Origin: Flagellimonas_A sp039592695 | GTDB lineage: Bacteria > Bacteroidota > Bacteroidia > Flavobacteriales > Flavobacteriaceae | Assembly: GCF_039592695.1 (NCBI RefSeq) | Contig: NZ_JBBUTK010000001.1 | Span: forward strand, 1,302,001 to 1,366,000 | Reading direction: 5' to 3' | Length of the DNA: 64,000 bases | Part shown: positions 54,325-63,459 of the stretch, piece after piece | How positions within the stretch are numbered: position 1 is the first letter of the stretch | How the letters are laid out: each line of letters opens with the position of its first letter | Translations under genes and position numbers: made by a program | Notes under the pieces: generated by a model | Databases searched by the model: none | Seen by the model: the letters and a program-made list of their open reading frames with translations, nothing else | What the model was told of the DNA's origin: nothing

Positions 54325-57300
54325 TTAAAAAGCCACCTGTAACCCCAGAATAAAAGTTCTGGGTCTTGGTTGCGCACCTAAATCGATACCCCTACCAAAA
54401 ATTGGAGGTGTGTTGTTTGGATTTCCAAAGAATCCACCACCAGTACCTATAAGGGTAGAACCGACTTCGGGATCGTAACCCGAATACCCAGTGAGGGTAA
54501 ACACGTTTTGCATATTATAATAAATTCTTGCACTGCTCACCCAAGGCATGTTTACTGCGTTGGTAAGGTCATAGCCTACTTCAAAACTTTGTAACCTGAG
54601 ATATGAGCCGTCTTCTACGTAAAAATCTGATGGCAATTGGTTACCAGCAGCATTGGGCAGCGAAGCTCTTGGAATATTCGTGTTTTCATTCTGCCCTAAA
54701 ACAAACGAATCGCGAACATACCCGAACTTGTTGCCGTCCAAAAAGAAGGTACCCGTAAAGCGGGTTGCATTGAATATTTCATTGCCCTGTACCCCATTTA
54801 GGTTCAACCCAAAATCCCAATTCTTATATGTAGCATTGAAGTTGATACCATAAGTAAAATCAGGTATTGGAGAGCCGAGATTGGTTCTATCATCATTGTC
54901 AATTATACCATCTCCATTTAAATCGACCCTTCTAAAATCGCCAGGTTGCAATATGGCACGTCTTTCTGGGTCATTTGCTACGCCCGGGTCACTATCAATA
55001 TCAGCCTGGCTTCGGTAAATACCATCATTTTGAAAACCAAAGAAGAAACCGATTTCCTCACCGACTTCATACCTATTTGGTGTATTGCCCTCTTCATCTA
55101 TAGATGGGCCGACCAATGGGTTAGGAAGGTCGGTCAGTTCATTGCTGAGCGTTGCAAATGTCACACCCACATTAAAATCAAAGTCACCACCGGAATTATG
55201 GTTGTAGTTGGCCTGCAATTCAAAACCTGAGTTGCGGATGGAAGCCGCGTTCTGGGTAACCGGATTACCCGAACCAGTGGTTGAAGGAACTGCAACAGGT
55301 GCCAATACATTTTCATTATCCCTGACATAATAATCAGCGGCAAATGTTATTCTATTATTCAAAAGTGCACCATCTAAACCGACGCTGGTCGATTGGGCGG
55401 TTTCAAACGAAATATTGGGATCAACCAAATCTGTTATGGCAAAACCACCAGCGGTCACATTATTGAAACTGACATTTGAAGCTGAATTCAAAACAGATTG
55501 AAACAAGTAATCACCAATGTTTTGCGAAGCCAGTTCACCATACCCCGCACGTAACTTCAAGGTATTGAACAGTGAATCTTCTGGCCACCAGCTTTCGTTG
55601 CTGATCACCCAACCAGCAGAAAACGCAGGAAGAACAATATTGTTAAAATCGTTTTCAGGAGAAAATCTTGAAGAAGCATCTCGACGCACAATGGCCGTAA
55701 ACAAGTACTTATTATCAAATTTATAGTTGACCCTACCGAAGACCGAGAATATTCTTGACAAAAACCGTCCACCGGCTGAGTTTACGATTTGATCGGCAAA
55801 ACCAGCAATATTGGTAATGTTATTAGAAGGTAGGCCCTCTGCGGCAATGACCAATGAATTGTTATCAGTTTGCTGACGTGCGCCACCCAATAGAATATCT
55901 AGATTGTGTTTGCCGAACGTTCTTTTGTAATTTATAGTAGGTTCGATATTGGTTGAAATAATTTCACCTCGCCCTTCTGTTAAATCATTCAGCTCATTCA
56001 AATTGTCTTGTTGATCAGTGGGACTCAAATCAAAGGTCGGCTGAAAAAAGTTTCTATATGTGTTGCGATAATCCACACCGATATTGATGCTGGCGGTCAG
56101 CCCTTCAATAATCTCGTAATTTACTTTAAGATTGCCCAAAACGTTTCGTTCTGTGGTTTGGTCATCTAACAATTGTGCCAATGCATAATTATTGGTGCCA
56201 CCTGACCCATTGTAAAGATTAGAATCAATGGCTTCAAAACCTCCCAAACGTTCAGGAGCAGAGGCGCGTACCACTGGTGCGGTAAAAGTGCCATTACCAA
56301 AAAATGGATTGGTATCCAAATCTCTTTGGTTATACGACAATGACTCCTCAAAAGTAAATTTGCCCGTTTTAAACCTTGTATTTAGTCGAACGTTGGTACG
56401 TTCAAAACCAGTACTTGTTACGATGCCTTCCTCATCATAATAATTAGCTGAAAAAAAGTAGGAAGCATCTTCCCCGCCACCACTTATACTAAAACCGTAA
56501 TCTTGTAAAAAACCAGAATTCAATGTCAAATCTTGAAAATCGGTGTTTACCCCAGGATCGACAATGTTCGCCGGTTGTCCTTCATTAATACTTCTTTGGT
56601 TAAGAAAGGCAACAAATTCTGGACCATCTAAAAAATCCAACGTTTTACCTACAGTGTTAACGCCAGCTCTAACATCAACCGTAACTTTGGGAGCCGTATT
56701 CATTGAGCCCCTATTGGTAGAAATAATAATGACACCGTTAGCGGCCCTAGTACCATAGATAGCAGCTGAAACAGCATCTTTCAACACCTGTATGTCAACA
56801 ATGTCTTTTGAATTTAGAAAGGTAATATCATCAACTATGGTACCATCGACCACATAAAGGGGAAATGTATTGGTCAATGAACTGATACCCCTGACAATTA
56901 CATTTGTTGGAGCACCTGGTTGTCCACCACCACTCTCAACTTGAACACCAGCCAATCGCCCTTGGAGGGCATTGGTCGGATCCGCATTAACAATTTGCCT
57001 TACTTCTTCTTGTTTTATTTGTGCTATGGCACCGGTAACGTCGACTTTGGCCTGTGAACCAAAACCAGTGATAACAACTTCGTCCAATGCCTGGGCGTCA
57101 ATTTGTAGCGTCACGTTTATAGTCGACCTGCCCGACACAGGCATTTCTTGGGTTTGGTATCCGATATAGCTGAATACCAAAACGGCATCGGAATCCACAG
57201 TAATTGTGTAATTGCCATCAAAATCTGTAGTGACACCGTTGGTTGTACCTTTTTCAAGAATGTTCACGCCCGGCAATGGGCCTTCAGAATCTGAAATCGT

Positions 57301-57390
57301 ACCAGATATCGTGGTTTCTTGACCTACCACTATAGCTGAGAATAAAAAGGCCATCGTAAGCAAGAGCCCTTTGAAGTGGTTTTTCATCAT
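54325..57390 (-). CDS. SusC/RagA family TonB-dependent outer-membrane transporter
   Basis: This is a 1021-residue TonB-dependent transporter that imports glycan fragments with its SusD partner. The start is one of two adjacent ATGs at 57390/57387 (MMKNHFKGLLLTMAFLFS), as the 20 codons before would bury the signal peptide. A carboxypeptidase-like domain (TISGTISDSEGPLPGVNI) is followed by the TonB-box region and plug (DEVVITGFGSQAKVDVTGAI), the SusC signature NVIVRGISSLTNTFPLYVVD, and a barrel ending in PRTFILGLQVAF, with the usual terminal Phe. It is the first structural gene of the utilisation locus. Confidence 0.96.
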   Translation of the reverse strand: MMKNHFKGLLLTMAFLFSAIVVGQETTISGTISDSEGPLPGVNILEKGTTNGVTTDFDGNYTITVDSDAVLVFSYIGYQTQEMPVSGRSTINVTLQIDAQALDEVVITGFGSQAKVDVTGAIAQIKQEEVRQIVNADPTNALQGRLAGVQVESGGGQPGAPTNVIVRGISSLTNTFPLYVVDGTIVDDITFLNSKDIVDIQVLKDAVSAAIYGTRAANGVIIISTNRGSMNTAPKVTVDVRAGVNTVGKTLDFLDGPEFVAFLNQRSINEGQPANIVDPGVNTDFQDLTLNSGFLQDYGFSISGGGEDASYFFSANYYDEEGIVTSTGFERTNVRLNTRFKTGKFTFEESLSYNQRDLDTNPFFGNGTFTAPVVRASAPERLGGFEAIDSNLYNGSGGTNNYALAQLLDDQTTERNVLGNLKVNYEIIEGLTASINIGVDYRNTYRNFFQPTFDLSPTDQQDNLNELNDLTEGRGEIISTNIEPTINYKRTFGKHNLDILLGGARQQTDNNSLVIAAEGLPSNNITNIAGFADQIVNSAGGRFLSRIFSVFGRVNYKFDNKYLFTAIVRRDASSRFSPENDFNNIVLPAFSAGWVISNESWWPEDSLFNTLKLRAGYGELASQNIGDYLFQSVLNSASNVSFNNVTAGGFAITDLVDPNISFETAQSTSVGLDGALLNNRITFAADYYVRDNENVLAPVAVPSTTGSGNPVTQNAASIRNSGFELQANYNHNSGGDFDFNVGVTFATLSNELTDLPNPLVGPSIDEEGNTPNRYEVGEEIGFFFGFQNDGIYRSQADIDSDPGVANDPERRAILQPGDFRRVDLNGDGIIDNDDRTNLGSPIPDFTYGINFNATYKNWDFGLNLNGVQGNEIFNATRFTGTFFLDGNKFGYVRDSFVLGQNENTNIPRASLPNAAGNQLPSDFYVEDGSYLRLQSFEVGYDLTNAVNMPWVSSARIYYNMQNVFTLTGYSGYDPEVGSTLIGTGGGFFGNPNNTPPIFGRGIDLGAQPRPRTFILGLQVAF

Positions 57391-57423
57391 AAGAATAGAT
57401 TTAAAGTTCAGATTGATTTGTAT

Positions 57424-57446
57424 ACTATGATAGTCTATGCTACTAT
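57424..57446. promoter_or_regulatory. Candidate operator upstream of susC
   Basis: ACTAT-G-ATAGT (57424-57434) is a perfect odd palindrome, followed after 7 nt by a further ACTAT (57442-57446) that also pairs with the ATAGT. It lies 34 nt before the susC start and next to TATTTTTG promoter boxes, where a GntR-type regulator encoded upstream could act. Confidence 0.35.
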
Positions 57447-57447
57447 T

Positions 57448-57463
57448 CAAAAATACAAAAATA
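57448..57463 (-). promoter_or_regulatory. Tandem -7 boxes for the susC operon
   Basis: Two abutting copies of TATTTTTG on the minus strand (57448-57455 and 57456-57463), each matching TAnnTTTG, with TTTG at 57473-57476 some 17 nt from the first box. They overlap or abut the candidate operator. Confidence 0.4.
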
Positions 57464-57557
57464 TTGTTAATGCAAAATTTTTATAACAACTATTTTTAGA
57501 ATTTAACAATGAACACCCAATCTGATAAGGATATTTCAATTGGGGTAAGATTTCATA

Positions 57558-58571
57558 TCATAGCGAATCGCGTTCGATAAGTCTTGTGGGGACTACAAAA
57601 TTTGTGAATCCTAATTCACGGATATTTTCTGCTGTCATCAATGCCATTTGTGTAAAATCGGCTGATATCGTGGTAATACCTCCAGAGATAATCTCTTTTA
57701 CGATATGATCATTGAACGAAAGTACTCCAACGTCTTTGCCAATTCGAAAATCATTGTTCCTACAATCTCTTAATAATAGCCATAGGTCGGCATCGTTGAT
57801 GGTCAAATACAAATTATCTTTGGCGACATGGTCTTGCTCGTAGCTTTTTTGTACTTCAAAGGCAATACTGTTTTTGTCACAAAACACATTGAAAGACTTT
57901 AATATTCCTTGAGGATAATCTCTATCGTTTCTAAAAAATAAGATGCACTTTTTATACCTTGAAATTTTTGGCAGCAATGTATTTAGATTCGAATACGTAC
58001 TTTTCTCAAACTCTTGTGCGATGTAGGTATAGCCCTCTCCTAAATTCAAAAATCTATCCACAATCAAAAGCTTCTCAGGTGTAACTGTTTTCAATACTTT
58101 TTTGCTGATTTCACTTTCTATGGGTGCCACCACATACATGCCGTATTTACCACTTATATTTGAAAAAATGGTTTCAAAAACCTCTTCGTTATTATGGTGG
58201 AAGAAAACATCAATTTGAACCCTGTCTTCAAATTGCTTGCGTAATGTATTATAGAATTCTTGCTGAAATCGCTGAAAAGAATACATGATCAAAGCAATTT
58301 TGAGGTAGAGATCGGTATTATTGCTGACAACGAAGTATCCTTTGGTTTTTTTCGATTCCACAAGTCCCCTACCCTTCAATTCTTCGTAAGCTTTGACAAT
58401 GGTCTTTCTGGCAAAACCAACCTCATCAACCATGACATTGATTGATGGCAATTGATCACCAACCCTTAGATGGCCTGAATTAATGGTATCCATTATTCCC
58501 AAGACCAATTGTTCATGTTTGGAGAGGGAGTTGATACCTTCAAGTTTTTTGATGAAATCAATAAGCTTCAC
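57558..58571 (-). CDS. GntR-family regulator with LacI-type sensor domain
   Basis: This 337-residue transcription factor has an N-terminal winged helix (about 20-85: LRVGDQLPSINVMVDEVGFA, KTIVKAYEELKGRGLVESKK) followed by a periplasmic-binding-protein-like ligand domain (about 95-330: MYVVAPIESEISKKVL, KKCILFFRNDRDYPQGI, VGVLSFNDHIVKEIISGGIT). This GntR/LacI chimera senses sugars and controls utilisation loci in Bacteroidota. It lies upstream of and on the same strand as susC, with palindromes and promoter boxes in between. Confidence 0.9.
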   Translation of the reverse strand: MKLIDFIKKLEGINSLSKHEQLVLGIMDTINSGHLRVGDQLPSINVMVDEVGFARKTIVKAYEELKGRGLVESKKTKGYFVVSNNTDLYLKIALIMYSFQRFQQEFYNTLRKQFEDRVQIDVFFHHNNEEVFETIFSNISGKYGMYVVAPIESEISKKVLKTVTPEKLLIVDRFLNLGEGYTYIAQEFEKSTYSNLNTLLPKISRYKKCILFFRNDRDYPQGILKSFNVFCDKNSIAFEVQKSYEQDHVAKDNLYLTINDADLWLLLRDCRNNDFRIGKDVGVLSFNDHIVKEIISGGITTISADFTQMALMTAENIRELGFTNFVVPTRLIERDSL

Positions 58572-58672
58572 TAGATCTTGTAATGGTTAGGGTAGAATAT
58601 TACGAAAAAAATGGAACACTCCGAAAGTCACTATAATATACACAGCCTTTTTCAAGTGTTATAAAAGGAGGG

Positions 58673-58709
58673 GTAAAAAAAATCCCGATCCAAATGGATC
58701 GGGATTTTA
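58673..58709. terminator. Bidirectional rho-independent terminator
   Basis: AATCCCGATCC (58681-58691) pairs perfectly with GGATCGGGATT (58696-58706) around AAAT, with an A run before and TTTT after, so it can stop transcripts from both strands. It lies upstream of the GntR gene and downstream of the decayed tRNA region. Confidence 0.8.
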
Positions 58710-58713
58710 TGTA

Positions 58714-58844
58714 GTCGGGGTGGCAGGATTCAATTTTGAATTCTACTACCCTGAAAACAAAACCCTTACACTATTTTTTTGCCAATAGGGCTACGGATTG
58801 GGCATATTGACCGACAACATCCGGCTTTCGTGAGGGCAAAAATA
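58714..58844 (-). pseudogene. Decayed tRNA gene with tRNA-Pro-like 3' end
   Basis: The plus-strand bases GTCGGGGTGGCAGGATTC (58714-58731) equal the reverse complement of the 3' end of a typical Bacteroidota tRNA-Pro (T-arm plus acceptor), but the sequence then leaves the tRNA pattern and no cloverleaf can be folded. About 57 nt further, GGGCTACG (58788-58795) recalls a D-arm, and TATTTTTG at 58837-58844 on the minus strand is placed like a tRNA promoter. This suggests a degenerate tRNA gene with insertions, or a 3' fragment left by integration. Confidence 0.45.
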
Positions 58845-59152
58845 TGAAATGATTCCAATTGAAACCATTTTAATTGAAAATGGGCATGAGGTATTTTAAA
58901 TATACGGGTTCAAAAGCTCCATTATCTTCCAATTATTCATTTGTATTTAAGACTGTTTTCCTACATCAAAACTTCCCATAAAAGGTAAATTGACGAAACA
59001 ACTAAAAAAGCCCGCGAATGGGACTTGTCGGAAAAATGAATATTGGATTAATTTTTCTCCTATAAAAGGGCCGTTAATAAAACTAATTGATATACAGAAA
59101 ATAGCTAAGAGATAGTCAAGAGCATAGAAGTTTTCGAGATAAATCTATAGTA

Positions 59153-61525
59153 TCATCTTCTCCTTCCCCCAGAGTACTGCATGGCTTCACCTTTACCGAA
59201 CCCATAACTGAAACCGAAGGACACAAAGCGGGCACGAAAACTTCGATTAAAAACCTCAAAATCATTTTGTGCAATTTGGTTTTCACGAATGCGCGATGCA
59301 AAGGCATCACGAACGCTTAGGTTGAGAACTGCCTTGCCTTTGAGTATCTTCTTTCTCAACCCCAAATCCAAGAATGCGATATCGTTTATTTCACCCTGTA
59401 CGGTCTGGTAAGCTGATCGGTAGTTTCCAGTAGCCTCAAAATCGATATCCCAGGGCATCTTTATTTTGGTCAATAGTTTTGATGACCACTGATTCGCACT
59501 AAAATCGAATACGGTTTCCTCAAAACTTCCTTGACGGGAAAACGTATTATAGTTGAAATCTACATTAAAGGTCAGCCATTTGGCTGGACTGTACTTGGTG
59601 TTGAATTCCACCCCCCATGCATTATTCGTTCCGATATTCTCGGGCCTCCTAATATTCACGTTATCCTCAAAAAAAGAAATTCGTTCGATAATATCGGTAG
59701 TATATCGATGGTAGACCCCCAAGTTCAAAGGTGTCTTTCCTACAAAGAAAATACCCGTCACTTCATAGGAATCTGTGAACTCTGGTAATAAATTCGGATT
59801 TCCCTGTCGAATATTGAAATTGTTTCGGATGTTGAAAAATGGATTCAGATCCCACAATCTTGGTCTGTATATCCTTTTGGAATATCCTGCCTGCAAGGAA
59901 ATCTTTTCAGAAAACTTGTATGAGGTGTGTACGCTGGGGAAAAGATTGGTGTAGTTTTGGTCGTTTGACTCACTCGTATTTACCAATAAAGTTCCGACTT
60001 CAGTATTTTCAACCCGTATGCCCGCTTTCAACCCCCATTTTTCACCTTCGTACGCAGCAGTTCCATAAACACCCAGTACATTTTGGTCAAATTCGAAGAT
60101 GTTTGTTAGACCAGGGTCTGTAACAAATATGCCATCTTCCAGGTTTTGTACCTCAAAGTCATTGCTGACATCATTGAGAATGTACTGGGCCCCGGTCTCT
60201 ACAGAAAATTTATCTGAAAAAGGCTTGGTATAATCTAGTTTGAATGTAAAAACAGATTCTTTAAAATCAGTGCGGGTATTTTGTTCGGCATCACGATCTT
60301 CCCCAGAAATGGTATTATCCAAGAATTCGGAGCTTTGGTCTTTGCCGAAGAAATTGCCCAATGCGCTGAAAAGCAAATCGTGGTCTTCATTGTCTTCAAA
60401 ATCCTTTTTATACTGTAATTCATATTGAAACTTCGGGTTTCGAGCTTCTGTTACCTCGGTACGTTCCCACTCTGAGGTGAAGTTTCCAGATCCATCTAAT
60501 GCCACAAAATCGGTGGTCGAGGGTTGATTTTCAATCTCTAAGGCAAAATTTCCAGAAAGTGTAAGTACGCTGGTCGGGCTAAAATAATAGTCTGTTCCCA
60601 GAATGAAGTTGTAAAATTCTTCGTTTCTGAATTCTTCGCCATTGGATAGAATCACATTACCTGTAGTCAAATCTGTATTTCGAACGGTGATTTCATTGGG
60701 CAATTCGCGATAGCCCGCTCCAAGCTGCGTAAACAGGTTGAATTTTTCTGTTCTTCGATTAAGGCTCACCCCTATACTGTGATTATTGGGCGCACCAGTA
60801 TTCACAGAAATAGAGCCATTGAGCCCTCTTTGCTCTTCTTTTTTAATGACAATGTTGATAATACCTGAAGTGCCCTCTGCATCATATTTTGCAGAAGGGT
60901 TGGTAATCACTTCAACCCTATCTATCATATCTGCAGTAATGGTGCCAAGCGCATTGTTCTCGTCACTAGTCAATATGGAAGGTTTTCCATTGATCAGTAC
61001 TTGAACACCTTGACTTCCCCGAAGACTGATTTGCCCTTCAATATTCACATTGACAGACGGTACGTTGTTCAATACTTCAAGGGCGCTTGCACCTGTGGTG
61101 CTCAAATCCTTTCCTACATTGAATATGCGCTTATCCAATTTGAAAACAGTCTGTGAGACTTCACCCTCAACGACCACTTCTTCCAGTTTCTGGGCATCTT
61201 CTGAAATTGCAATGGTCCCCAAATCAGTTTTTTTGTTTTTCGAAGTTGGAACCTGCAAAACTTTCTTTTCAAAACCAATAAAACTAATTTCGATGTAATA
61301 GTTACTTGCATTGGTTTCCAGAGTAAAGGTGCCGTCCTCCAAAGTAGTGGTTCCATCAATTGCCTTTTTTGTTTCATTGTCTGCGACCATGACTGTAGCG
61401 AAAGCAACGGGTTGGCCAGAAGATTTTTCCACCACTTTGCCTATAAATGTGGTACTGTTTTTTTGACCATATCCGATTGTGGTGAAAAGAAACAGGGCGA
61501 TACTTGATAGCAATAGACCTTTCAT
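59153..61525 (-). CDS. TonB-dependent receptor, outer-membrane beta-barrel family
   Basis: This is a 790-residue protein started at the ATG at 61525, which opens a good signal peptide (MKGLLLSSIALFLFTTIGYG); the open frame upstream adds 34 unlikely residues. A carboxypeptidase-like regulatory domain (FIGKVVEKSSGQPVAFATVM) is followed by a plug (GASALEVLNNVPSVNVNIEG) and a barrel of the PF14905 type, ending with a short basic tail (MQYSGGRRR). Members are not SusC-type and lack a SusD partner; substrates may be peptides, metals or small glycans. Divergent from the LytS/LytTR pair. Confidence 0.88.
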   Translation of the reverse strand: MKGLLLSSIALFLFTTIGYGQKNSTTFIGKVVEKSSGQPVAFATVMVADNETKKAIDGTTTLEDGTFTLETNASNYYIEISFIGFEKKVLQVPTSKNKKTDLGTIAISEDAQKLEEVVVEGEVSQTVFKLDKRIFNVGKDLSTTGASALEVLNNVPSVNVNIEGQISLRGSQGVQVLINGKPSILTSDENNALGTITADMIDRVEVITNPSAKYDAEGTSGIINIVIKKEEQRGLNGSISVNTGAPNNHSIGVSLNRRTEKFNLFTQLGAGYRELPNEITVRNTDLTTGNVILSNGEEFRNEEFYNFILGTDYYFSPTSVLTLSGNFALEIENQPSTTDFVALDGSGNFTSEWERTEVTEARNPKFQYELQYKKDFEDNEDHDLLFSALGNFFGKDQSSEFLDNTISGEDRDAEQNTRTDFKESVFTFKLDYTKPFSDKFSVETGAQYILNDVSNDFEVQNLEDGIFVTDPGLTNIFEFDQNVLGVYGTAAYEGEKWGLKAGIRVENTEVGTLLVNTSESNDQNYTNLFPSVHTSYKFSEKISLQAGYSKRIYRPRLWDLNPFFNIRNNFNIRQGNPNLLPEFTDSYEVTGIFFVGKTPLNLGVYHRYTTDIIERISFFEDNVNIRRPENIGTNNAWGVEFNTKYSPAKWLTFNVDFNYNTFSRQGSFEETVFDFSANQWSSKLLTKIKMPWDIDFEATGNYRSAYQTVQGEINDIAFLDLGLRKKILKGKAVLNLSVRDAFASRIRENQIAQNDFEVFNRSFRARFVSFGFSYGFGKGEAMQYSGGRRR

Positions 61526-61741
61526 AGCTGATTTTAAGGTTCTTTGATTTTTTTCAAAACTCCAATAAATAAAAATGGTCCTAAAATTATTTGCTGTGAA
61601 CGACATGCTTATTACCCCAACCAGCAAATGTATTTACAACCATCATTGAAAATGTTGTTCAAGGCCTAAAAACCGTTGTTGACGACATTTATTTTCTTTT
61701 GCTACCCTGTTCAGATACCTTTAGTGAAGTATGCCTTAAAA

Positions 61742-62752
61742 ATGTCAATATCTAAAAGAGAACTTGTCTTTCAATTTGTACTTCTGGTACTGGTTTTCCT
61801 TTTCTATTCATTTGATAGGGAAAAACCAGGATTTCATATACACCAATTGGCTTTCTTCAGTACTTATGTATTTGCTGCAGCTATTATAGGATATTGGCTC
61901 ATGCCACGTTTTCTGTACAAAAGGAACTATTGGAAATTTTTCGCATTTGTCTTTGGAGTTATTGCCATAGTAATCTTATTGGAAGAATTGGTGCTTGAAC
62001 AAATTTTCTTTGCGGGCACCAAGAGAGCAAAGTCGTTTCCAGGAGTATTTTTCTCACTGTTGGGAGTATTACCAGTAATTACGATTCTTTCTGGATTTAA
62101 GTTTGGATGGGATGCCCTACAAAAACAAGAGCAGATAGAAGCTTTAAAAAGTACGGTTCAAGAAAGTGAGCTTCAATTTTTGAGGTCTCAAATCAATCCA
62201 CACTTTTTGTTCAACAATCTCAATAATTTATACTCATATGCCCTTGAAGGTTCGCCCAAAACTCCTGAGATAATTCTGGAAATCAGCGGATTGCTGCGGT
62301 ATATGCTATATGAGTGCAAAGAAAAGTTTGTGCCTCTTCAAAAAGAAATTGAGCAATTGCATAATTTTATTAAGCTGAGCAAACTACAAATTGAAAATAG
62401 AGGTACGGTTCTTTTTGACACATATGATATTGAAAATAGGTACAAGATTGCCCCGCTGATTTTGATAGTATTTATTGAAAACGCATTCAAACACAGCCAA
62501 GCAGGTCAAAGTGAGAACATCAAGATTGACGTCATGCTGCACATGAAGAACAACACATTGCATTTTAACTGTAGCAATAATTACGAGGCTACTGAAAGTC
62601 TTAGTAAAGTGAATGCTGGAATCGGACTGAAGAATGTACAAAAACGTTTACAGCTCCTTTATCCCAACAGGCATCATCTTGAAATCAAGGAACATAACAA
62701 GAGGTATGAAGTCAAACTATCAGTGGAATTAAGTAAAATTAGTAGCTCGTGA
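61742..62752 (+). CDS. LytS/YehU-family sensor histidine kinase
   Basis: This is a 336-residue membrane sensor kinase started at the ATG at 61742 (MSISKRELVFQFVLLVLVF); a TTG at 61676 would add 22 residues. Four N-terminal membrane helices (about 8-130) lead to the His_kinase domain with LRSQINPHFLFNNLNNLYSY, where the phospho-acceptor His is near residue 153, and an ATPase part with LILIVFIENAFKHS (N box) and GIGLKNVQKRLQLLYP. It overlaps the response-regulator start by 4 nt (GTGA), a standard coupled two-component pair. Confidence 0.93.
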   Translation: MSISKRELVFQFVLLVLVFLFYSFDREKPGFHIHQLAFFSTYVFAAAIIGYWLMPRFLYKRNYWKFFAFVFGVIAIVILLEELVLEQIFFAGTKRAKSFPGVFFSLLGVLPVITILSGFKFGWDALQKQEQIEALKSTVQESELQFLRSQINPHFLFNNLNNLYSYALEGSPKTPEIILEISGLLRYMLYECKEKFVPLQKEIEQLHNFIKLSKLQIENRGTVLFDTYDIENRYKIAPLILIVFIENAFKHSQAGQSENIKIDVMLHMKNNTLHFNCSNNYEATESLSKVNAGIGLKNVQKRLQLLYPNRHHLEIKEHNKRYEVKLSVELSKISSS

Positions 62753-63453
62753 ACTGTATCATCGTTGAAGATCAACCTCCCGCGCAGCGCGTCCTCAAGA
62801 AATATATTGAAGATGTAGGCTCTTTAGAACTAAAAGGGGTCTTTTCAGATGCGATACAGGCAATGGAATTTCTGGAAGCTGAACCGGTCGATTTACTTTT
62901 TCTTGACGTTCACCTACCAAAAATTTCTGGGATTGATTTTTTGAAGACCATGGCCAACCCGCCCAGTATCATCCTGACCACGGCATTCTCAGAATATGCA
63001 CTTGAAAGCTATGAGTTCAACGTTGTCGACTATCTATTAAAACCTTTTTCATTTCAACGATTTGTAAAGGCCATATCAAAAGTATCTGAAAGAAAAAAAA
63101 TGGGGTTGCCAATCAAATATGAAACCGATTCGACATCGTTGAGAAAGGAAATCTATATCAAGTCGGGCTACGAGCATATCAAAATTCATGTTGACGACAT
63201 CCTGCACATTACAGCAGATTCCGACTATACCCAAATAGCGACCAAAAACAAAAAGCATTTATCGAGCGAGTCCTTGCGCTTTTGGTCAGAGATGCTACCA
63301 GGCAAACTGTTCTACCGCATCCACAAATCACATATCGTCAATATAGAGGCTATAGAAAAAATTGTGGGCAACCAAATATATCTTTTCGGAGGAATCAAGC
63401 TGCCTATCGGAAGGGCCTACAAAGAAAAATTTATGAAGTCTATCTTAAAATAA
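62749..63453 (+). CDS. LytTR-family response regulator
   Basis: This 234-residue regulator is encoded from a GTG overlapping the kinase stop. Receiver domain: the acidic pair in CIIVEDQPPAQRVL, phospho-Asp in LLFLDVHLPKISG near residue 54, TTAFSEYALESYEFNVVDYL with Thr/Lys switch residues. The C-terminal LytTR DNA-binding domain (about 130-232) contains EIYIKSGYEHIKIHVDDIL and FYRIHKSHIVNIEAI. Targets are unknown; the divergent TonB receptor and the downstream hydrolase are candidates. Confidence 0.95.
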   Translation: MNCIIVEDQPPAQRVLKKYIEDVGSLELKGVFSDAIQAMEFLEAEPVDLLFLDVHLPKISGIDFLKTMANPPSIILTTAFSEYALESYEFNVVDYLLKPFSFQRFVKAISKVSERKKMGLPIKYETDSTSLRKEIYIKSGYEHIKIHVDDILHITADSDYTQIATKNKKHLSSESLRFWSEMLPGKLFYRIHKSHIVNIEAIEKIVGNQIYLFGGIKLPIGRAYKEKFMKSILK

Positions 63454-63459
63454 GATTCA

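Larger units (their letters stand above)
58572..59152. other. Intergenic gap of 581 nt
   Basis: Contains the upstream region of the GntR gene, a bidirectional terminator (58673-58709), the tRNA-derived remnant (58714-58844), and about 300 nt of AT-rich DNA before the 3' end of the TonB receptor gene in which I see nothing. GTATATTATAGT on the minus strand at 58632-58643 loosely resembles the palindrome before susC and could be an autoregulatory site. Confidence 0.45.
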
